Positions 5,501-8,080 of a DNA stretch of 8,080 bases are shown here, one piece after another. Origin of the DNA: Gammaproteobacteria bacterium (GTDB lineage Bacteria; Pseudomonadota; Gammaproteobacteria; SZUA-229); assembly GCA_015484935.1 (NCBI GenBank), contig WFUQ01000115.1, forward strand, positions 1-8,080. Direction: 5' to 3'. Position 1 is the stretch's first letter. Each line of letters opens with the position of its first letter. The notes under the pieces were generated by a model that was not told the origin of the DNA, ran no database searches, and was given only the letters and a program-made list of their open reading frames with translations. Made by a program: the position numbers and the translations under genes.

Positions 5501-6214
5501 CTAATCTGGGATCCTGTTACGTAACTCATCACGATCGAACCACCACTGCTCATTCGGCACGATGGCACCGATGACCAGCGCCAGCTTGGGCAGGAAGATA
5601 TCGGGATCGAGCAATTGCAGTTTCTCCATCCACATCGACAACGCTTCCTGATCTTTGACATCGGAATGCTCCAGCGCCACACGCGCCAGCATCTCTTTGG
5701 TAAGGAAGGTCAGGCTGTCATGTTCCTTGCCTTCGGTACGGATATCGGCGATGTAATGCGCCGATACTGCCGCCACAGCCGCGCCATCGGCCTTGCCCGG
5801 TGTCTCATCGATGATGTAGCTGAGCATGTTGACGGTGAGCGAAGGTGCCACCGGATAGGTCACTGCCAGCCACACTCCCATCCCCAGCGCCAGTAGCGAG
5901 GCGGGTTGTTCACTCTGATACAGCACATCGCAACTCTCCACCGCTTCCTGCCAGCATTCCTTTCCCAGGAAGACATCGAACGCGAAGCGAGCCAGTTCCC
6001 AGGCTTCATCACTGCGACCGACGCCGATCAGGGCTTCTGCCACGTCCAGTTGCAAACGTGCTCTGTCGACCGGATCGGTATCGTCAGCCAGAGCTTCGAG
6101 TTCGGCCTGCTTTTCCTGCAGATAATTCTCGATATACTCTTTCGATGCAGCCGGGTCGCTGCTCTCCAGTAATGCTTCGGCTGAATCAGGGTTGTCCGGG
6201 GTCTGTGTACTCAT
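5501..6214 (-). CDS. TPR-like helical hypothetical protein (237 aa)
   Basis: I do not recognise a named family. The protein is almost entirely helical. An acidic N-terminus (1-50) is followed by helix pairs such as RARLQLDVAEALIGVGRSDE plus AWELARFAFDVFL (51-83) and ECWQEAVESCDVLYQ (86-100), whose pattern (A/G at helix contacts, length near 34) is TPR/SEL-like. A hydrophobic stretch ALGMGVWLAVTYPVAPSLTV (109-128) is more likely a buried helix than a membrane segment. A conserved-looking C-terminus NEQWWFDRDELRNRIPD (221-237) ends the protein. TPR-like folds usually act as scaffolds; that role here is inferred. Start ATG 6214 lacks a clear Shine-Dalgarno. It is the last gene of the minus-strand series and sits 86 nt after the stop of the helical protein gene; I found no convincing promoter in that gap. 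Confidence 0.85.
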   Translation of the reverse strand: MSTQTPDNPDSAEALLESSDPAASKEYIENYLQEKQAELEALADDTDPVDRARLQLDVAEALIGVGRSDEAWELARFAFDVFLGKECWQEAVESCDVLYQSEQPASLLALGMGVWLAVTYPVAPSLTVNMLSYIIDETPGKADGAAVAAVSAHYIADIRTEGKEHDSLTFLTKEMLARVALEHSDVKDQEALSMWMEKLQLLDPDIFLPKLALVIGAIVPNEQWWFDRDELRNRIPD

Positions 6215-6300
6215 AAGGCTAAATAGGTCGATTTGCTGTGTGGAGGCGCATTCTCGTCAAAACCGACCACGAATACAACACCAGTGAAATCAGGGGATTT

Positions 6301-7005
6301 TCACGAAACCTGCGAATTACTGTCATTCTGGACATCAGAACTCACATCCATCCGGGCACTCTCCAGCAATATCAGAATCTTTCTGGCATGGACGATTTTG
6401 CTATGGTCGCTTTCGACCCCGTCGAGCATCCGGTGCGCCTGCTCGCAGATGGTCGCCAGCTCCTGCTTGTCGAATAGTTGTACGACCGCCAACGCGACCT
6501 TGTCACTCGCACTCAATAATGACGGCACCAGCTCATCTGAACGCACCGGCGAGCCGGTCCGCAATATATCAGCGATCAGTGCGTGCTCCAGTAATCCAAA
6601 ATGGCGTGTACGCCCCTCCAGCTCCTGTAACAGCTGATCATGCGCTGCTTCATCTTCGATTGAAGCATGCAACAGGGCTTTCATTATCGACTCGATCAGA
6701 CGGTTCAATGCCTGTTTGATCTCATCCATGGAACCCATCACACAGCAACTCAGTTCGTAATTCTTTTCCACCCGTTGTTTGAGTTCGACCAGTACCGAGG
6801 CATCGACACCGGCATGTAACTGCTTGGCATCTTCTGCCAGTGCATGGAACTGCTGCATGAACGCCTTGAGCTCCTGCTCGTCATTATCACGCGCACTCTG
6901 GATCTGTTCCTGCGTGATCTGCAGGTTGCCGAACAGGGGGTTGTTGACCTTACGCCGGAGATGACGTTCGTGCGAGCCAGGTCTATCGCTGAAGAACAGG
7001 TTCAT
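6301..7005 (-). CDS. All-helical / coiled-coil hypothetical protein (234 aa)
   Basis: No characterised family is recognised. After a short basic N-terminus (RPGSHERHLRRKVNNPLFGNLQ, 8-29) the protein is one long run of amphipathic helices: TQEQIQSARDNDEQELKAFMQQFHALAED (31-59), a possible coiled coil at VLVELKQRVEKNYEL (71-85), a CC pair at 87-88, and further helices to about 215, with a polar serine/asparagine-rich tail. It has no signal peptide or membrane span. The start ATG (7003-7005) overlaps the TGA of the upstream pseudo-receiver gene by 4 nt in the ATGA arrangement and has GAAGG at 7 nt, so the two are translationally coupled and their products probably work together. A link to signalling rests on that neighbour only. 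Confidence 0.85.
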   Translation of the reverse strand: MNLFFSDRPGSHERHLRRKVNNPLFGNLQITQEQIQSARDNDEQELKAFMQQFHALAEDAKQLHAGVDASVLVELKQRVEKNYELSCCVMGSMDEIKQALNRLIESIMKALLHASIEDEAAHDQLLQELEGRTRHFGLLEHALIADILRTGSPVRSDELVPSLLSASDKVALAVVQLFDKQELATICEQAHRMLDGVESDHSKIVHARKILILLESARMDVSSDVQNDSNSQVS

Positions 7006-7379
7006 GTCAATGCCTTCGCCAACGAGGCGTCGAGTTCATCTTCGTTCACAGGGAAAGGCATGGAACCGAACACATCATAACTCTGTAAGAATTTTTCATA
7101 CTGGTGGTATGTTTCTTTTTCATAAAAGACGATCAGTTTTGACTCACTTATACCTTGTGTACTCGACATCAATGTCTCCAGACTACTGGTCCTGTCACGG
7201 AAGTCGGACTGGAAGTTAAACTCGGCAACGATCACTTCCGGTCTGTGCTTCCTGATCAGCTTGATCGCTTTTCTGACGCTGTCCGTACTGATCACATCGA
7301 AGCCTCTGTTCTCATACAGCGGTGTGAAATCCGGATAGCCACCCAGCTCTATTATTGACAGTAGTACAGGTTTGGACAT
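7002..7379 (-). CDS. Degenerate CheY-like receiver (pseudo-receiver) protein
   Basis: This protein of about 125 aa has the alternating strand/helix order of a response-regulator receiver: KPVLLSII, a helix, GFDVIST, SVRKAIKLIRKH, EVIVAEFN, SKLIVFY, YHQYEKFLQ and a final helix after VNEDELDASLAKAL. The usual sites are missing. There is no acidic DD pair after strand 1 (IIELGGYPDF), the phosphoacceptor aspartate aligns with E53 in VIVAEFN, and the lysine of the KPF motif is replaced (MPF, 107-109). It should therefore not be switched by ordinary phosphorylation, and E53 might mimic the phosphorylated state (inference). No output domain is attached. I chose ATG 7379 as start; an upstream in-frame GTG (7394) would add five residues and has AAGAG nearby. 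It is the first gene of the minus series and is coupled to the 6301-7005 gene by a 4-nt overlap. Confidence 0.75.
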   Translation of the reverse strand: MSKPVLLSIIELGGYPDFTPLYENRGFDVISTDSVRKAIKLIRKHRPEVIVAEFNFQSDFRDRTSSLETLMSSTQGISESKLIVFYEKETYHQYEKFLQSYDVFGSMPFPVNEDELDASLAKALT

Positions 7380-7407
7380 TTGACTATCTACCACACACTC
7401 TTAAAAT
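7380..7407 (+). promoter_or_regulatory. Candidate sigma70-type promoter for the 7437 gene
   Basis: TTGACT (7380-7385, 5/6 match to -35), a 16-nt spacer and TAAAAT (7402-7407, 5/6 match to -10) predict transcription from about 7414 and a leader of roughly 23 nt. This is the best promoter match in the window. Its -35 begins at the first base after the start codon of the divergent pseudo-receiver gene. Confidence 0.6.
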
Positions 7408-7427
7408 ACAGACGGTCTCTACCACAC
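7387..7427 (+). repeat. Pair of 10-bp direct repeats, possible operator
   Basis: TCTACCACAC occurs at 7387-7396 and again at 7418-7427, with start points 31 bp apart. Both copies are followed by ACTC, the second after one extra T. The first copy lies between the -35 and -10 of the candidate promoter and the second just downstream of the expected transcription start. Thirty-one bp is close to three helical turns, so a bound protein would see both on the same face. Confidence 0.5.
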
Positions 7428-7436
7428 TACTCACAT

Positions 7437-7670
7437 ATGACCGCTGGCAAACTTATCGAACCCAAAGTGATCACCGATATCAATCAGCGGGTCGTCTGCA
7501 CCCTGCCCGTCGGTTTCTATTTCAACGATGACCGCTGGGACAAGATCTGGCAGCGCTACGATCAGAAAAGCGCGATGCTGAGCATGGCGGATCTGAAAGA
7601 ACTGTTCCCCGATGAACCGACGGTACAGAACCCTGCTGATGAGACCGGCGAAACCTTCAAGCACAAATGA
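7437..7670 (+). CDS. Small hypothetical protein (77 aa)
   Basis: Not recognised. The product begins MTAGKLIEPKVITDI and contains QRVVCTLPVGFYFNDDRWDKIWQRY (18-42), a helix-forming SMADLKELFP and a polar tail ending ETGETFKHK. The middle is aromatic and could form a strand-turn-helix unit; there is one cysteine and no signal peptide. An in-frame TTG at 7380 would extend the protein by 19 residues, but that stretch coincides with a good promoter and the direct repeats, so ATG 7437 is preferred. No clear Shine-Dalgarno is seen. The gene is divergent from the pseudo-receiver gene, and its TGA (7668-7670) directly touches the stop of the convergent coiled-coil gene. Confidence 0.7.
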   Translation: MTAGKLIEPKVITDINQRVVCTLPVGFYFNDDRWDKIWQRYDQKSAMLSMADLKELFPDEPTVQNPADETGETFKHK

Positions 7671-8080
7671 TCAACGGCAGATAGACAGAAATTTTGCACT
7701 CGGCCCTGAACAGGGGTCGGCCTTGAACTCGACACCATCATCTGATTTTCCGGCGAGGCCCGTCTGTTTGACCTGCACCGTATCGTCTGACGGCCCGGGT
7801 TCACTCAGTTTGGGCTCACTCGCCCTGGCTTCAGCAGCCTGTCTTGCTGCTGCCTCTATTTCGAGCTGGCGCTGTTTCTCCGCTTCCTGCTCCGCTTTTA
7901 TCCTGGCGATACGTTCCTGCTCCAGTCGTTTCTTTTTCTGTTCCTGAAGCGCATTGAGACGCTCGATCTCCGCCTGCTTGCGTTTCAGTTCCCGCTCGAG
8001 CTCCTGCTTGAGTTTCGCATTGCGCTGCTGCTCCTCTCTGACCTTCTGCTGCGCTTCTTTTTGTAACCTTTCACGTTCAA
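7671..8080 (-). CDS. Long coiled-coil protein with C-terminal DPC...C motif (partial, C-terminal part)
   Basis: An open frame enters from the right edge and stops with TGA at 7671-7673, showing the last 135 residues. The first 85 or so are an extremely charged E/K/R/Q helix (ERERLQKEAQQKVREEQQ..., RLEQERIARIKAEQEAEKQR), a single uninterrupted coiled coil. A serine/proline-rich linker (ASEPKLSEPGPSDDT) follows, then a compact end GVEFKADPCSGPSAKFLSICR with two cysteines 13 residues apart. I remember similar DPC...FLSxC endings in exported gammaproteobacterial proteins, where a disulfide would fit, but the N-terminus and any signal peptide are outside the window. There is no in-frame ATG in view. 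The opposite strand here also has an open frame, rich in serine and alanine, that I consider a shadow. No spacer separates it from the convergent 77 aa gene. Confidence 0.78.
   Translation of the reverse strand, partial: ERERLQKEAQQKVREEQQRNAKLKQELERELKRKQAEIERLNALQEQKKKRLEQERIARIKAEQEAEKQRQLEIEAAARQAAEARASEPKLSEPGPSDDTVQVKQTGLAGKSDDGVEFKADPCSGPSAKFLSICR

Noticed and set aside
7380..7436. N-terminal extension of the 77 aa protein from a TTG start
   Set aside because: The added residues coincide with a -35/-10 pair and the direct repeats, and the extension would begin inside the promoter; ATG 7437 is preferred.
7612..7947. 111-codon Ser/Ala/Cys-rich plus-strand frame at the right end
   Set aside because: It is the antisense shadow of the E/K/R/Q-rich coiled-coil gene, whose composition produces this pattern.
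1..8080. Mobile elements, prophage, tRNA/rRNA genes, CRISPR arrays, toxin-antitoxin or restriction genes
   Set aside because: None was found on either strand: no transposase or integrase motifs, no spaced palindromic repeats, no tRNA-like cloverleaf, and no abrupt composition change.

Overview
The window looks like chromosomal DNA of a free-living or symbiotic gammaproteobacterium. The evidence is a SucA N-terminus of the enterobacterial/gammaproteobacterial type at the left edge, a CNB-GGDEF diguanylate cyclase, a NUDT15-type Nudix hydrolase, and several small conserved-looking proteins of a kind I associate, from memory only, with sulfur-oxidising gammaproteobacteria. Base composition is moderately balanced and even, coding density is very high, and I see no tRNA, rRNA, IS element, CRISPR array or phage gene.

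Layout, left to right. (1) The 5' end of sucA on the minus strand (1-447), divergent from an unrecognised 134-136 aa protein (572-982, +). (2) A minus-strand pair: a diguanylate cyclase with an N-terminal cyclic-nucleotide-binding-like domain (1367-2383), followed after 5 nt by a Nudix hydrolase (933-1361) whose 3' end overlaps the convergent 572-982 gene by 50 bp. (3) A metallo-beta-lactamase-fold hydrolase of the glyoxalase II/ETHE1 type (2552-3289, +), with a good ribosome binding site and a plausible promoter. (4) A three-gene minus-strand operon of unrecognised small proteins (4357 down to 3300), including a cysteine-rich one. (5) Divergent from it, two plus-strand genes: a 100 aa unrecognised protein (4466-4768) and a 224 aa protein with a small N-terminal module and four and a half exact 27-residue acidic repeats (4808-5482). 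(6) A minus-strand series (7379 down to 5501) of a degenerate receiver-like protein, an all-helical protein translationally coupled to it, and a TPR-like helical protein. (7) A 77 aa protein (7437-7670, +), transcribed divergently from a 57-bp region that carries a good sigma70-type promoter and two identical 10-bp direct repeats 31 bp apart. It abuts, with no spacer, the 3' end of a long coiled-coil protein (7671-8080, -) that runs off the right edge.

Central metabolism (sucA), nucleotide sanitation (Nudix), thioester/thiol metabolism (MBL) and c-di-GMP signalling (GGDEF) have recognisable roles. From about 3300 to 8080 no gene could be given a firm function. That half combines a pseudo-receiver, helical adaptor-like proteins, a tandem-motif protein and a cysteine-rich protein, and it is where undescribed biology is most likely. 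Four convergent gene pairs meet with an overlap or almost no spacer, and I see no intrinsic terminator at any of them.
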